This document shows positions 4,838 to 5,137 of a stretch of 5,137 bases of DNA, in pieces. The stretch covers positions 1-5,137 of the forward strand of contig CAYRFP010000072.1 of assembly GCA_964423675.1 (NCBI GenBank). The letters run 5' to 3'. Numbering within the stretch: the first letter of the stretch is position 1; each line of letters starts with the position of its first letter. Source of the stretch: RUG563 sp964423675 (lineage in GTDB: Bacteria; Bacillota; Clostridia; Christensenellales; Aristaeellaceae). The position numbers were made by a program, and so were the translations under genes. The notes beneath the pieces are model-generated. The model did not search any database, was not told the DNA's origin, and saw nothing but the letters and a program-made list of their open reading frames with translations.

Positions 4838-5137
4838 AGCAAAACGATTTTTTTCCGGGCTGGGCAGCTTGGCGCTGGCCGCCGTGGCGGTATTGACGGT
4901 GTTTGTGGTGGCGGTGCTACTGGAAATGCCGGGCAGGCAGGAGAAGGAAAGCTTCGTGGTGCAGCAGGAGGAAACGGTTTCCCCCATGCAGGCGGGCTCC
5001 GGCAGCGATGCCGGGGAGATGGCCCAGCTGTTTGGGGCGCCGCTGCCTGTTCTGCGGGGGCAAACGGCAGCCTGTGAAGCGCGGAATACGCAGCATGACG
5101 GGCAGACAGTGCGGATGGTGACGCTGCGGTATTCTGG
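4824..5137 (+). CDS. Single-pass membrane protein with an extracytoplasmic domain, 3' end outside the window
   Basis: The ATG at 4824 lies within the end of the preceding gene in another frame, with AAAGGA (4811-4816) seven bases upstream. The frame stays open to the window edge, giving 104 residues of a longer protein. It begins with a basic segment (MAKNKAKRFF), then one membrane span at about residues 14-34 (GSLALAAVAVLTVFVVAVLL). After it come a polar Glu/Gln-rich stretch (PGRQEKESFVVQQEE), a Gly/Ser linker (QAGSGSDAGE), and the start of what looks like a folded domain, AQLFGAPLPVLRGQ, and further on GQTVRMVTLRYS. The topology suggests the bulk lies outside the cytoplasm. I do not recognise the family. 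The 14-base overlap implies translational coupling with the upstream membrane protein. Confidence 0.75.
   Translation, partial: MAKNKAKRFFSGLGSLALAAVAVLTVFVVAVLLEMPGRQEKESFVVQQEETVSPMQAGSGSDAGEMAQLFGAPLPVLRGQTAACEARNTQHDGQTVRMVTLRYS

Noticed and set aside
4283..4950. 15-base direct repeat GGCAGGAGAAGGAAA at 4287-4301 and 4936-4950, each near GCCGGG
   Set aside because: It is purine-rich, one copy is intergenic and the other is inside a gene, and the flanks do not align further, so there is no evidence of a duplication or mobile element.

Overview
The window looks like chromosomal DNA from a gut-type member of the Clostridia (Bacillota). The basis is strong GGAGG-type ribosome binding sites, consensus SigA promoters, compact hairpin-plus-T terminators, fairly GC-rich coding sequence, a minimal intracellular GH29 fucosidase, and an ECF sigma factor followed by a DUF4179-like membrane anti-sigma protein. 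No genus can be named from the sequence alone. There is no rRNA, tRNA, CRISPR array, insertion sequence or phage gene in it.

Layout. Bases 2-286 (+) are the C-terminal end of a TauE/SafE-type membrane exporter cut by the window edge. After a 119-base gap with a good promoter comes a complete GH29 alpha-L-fucosidase (406-1701, +). It ends in a convergent intergenic region (1702-1818) that carries one intrinsic terminator for each strand. The minus strand then holds a two-gene regulatory unit read from right to left: an ECF sigma factor (3482 down to 3028) and, with its ribosome binding site inside the end of the sigma gene, a single-pass anti-sigma-like protein (3024 down to 1819). The unit is preceded by an ECF-type promoter (GGAAAC-N16-CGTC) and a perfect 12-bp palindrome. 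Further right, on the minus strand, is a self-contained YgjV-like inner-membrane protein gene (4182 down to 3655) with its own consensus promoter and terminator. A 310-base divergent intergenic region (4183-4492), which holds a possible 36-codon small ORF, separates it from a plus-strand pair of overlapping membrane-protein genes (4493-4837 and 4824 to the window end) of unknown function.

Most notable points. (1) The ECF sigma gene is split by an apparent single-base deletion near 3429: the N-terminal 18 codons and the remaining 132 codons are in different frames, and restoring one base gives a canonical 151-residue ECF sigma factor. (2) The promoter in front of it matches the promoter class that ECF factors recognise, so the unit was probably autoregulated. 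(3) The anti-sigma gene has a second, well-placed ribosome binding site and ATG exactly at the start of its membrane segment. It could therefore make both a sigma-binding form and a form lacking the cytoplasmic tail. Nothing else argues for a wholly new system, although the overlapping membrane-protein pair at the right edge is unrecognised and deserves a look with more flanking sequence.
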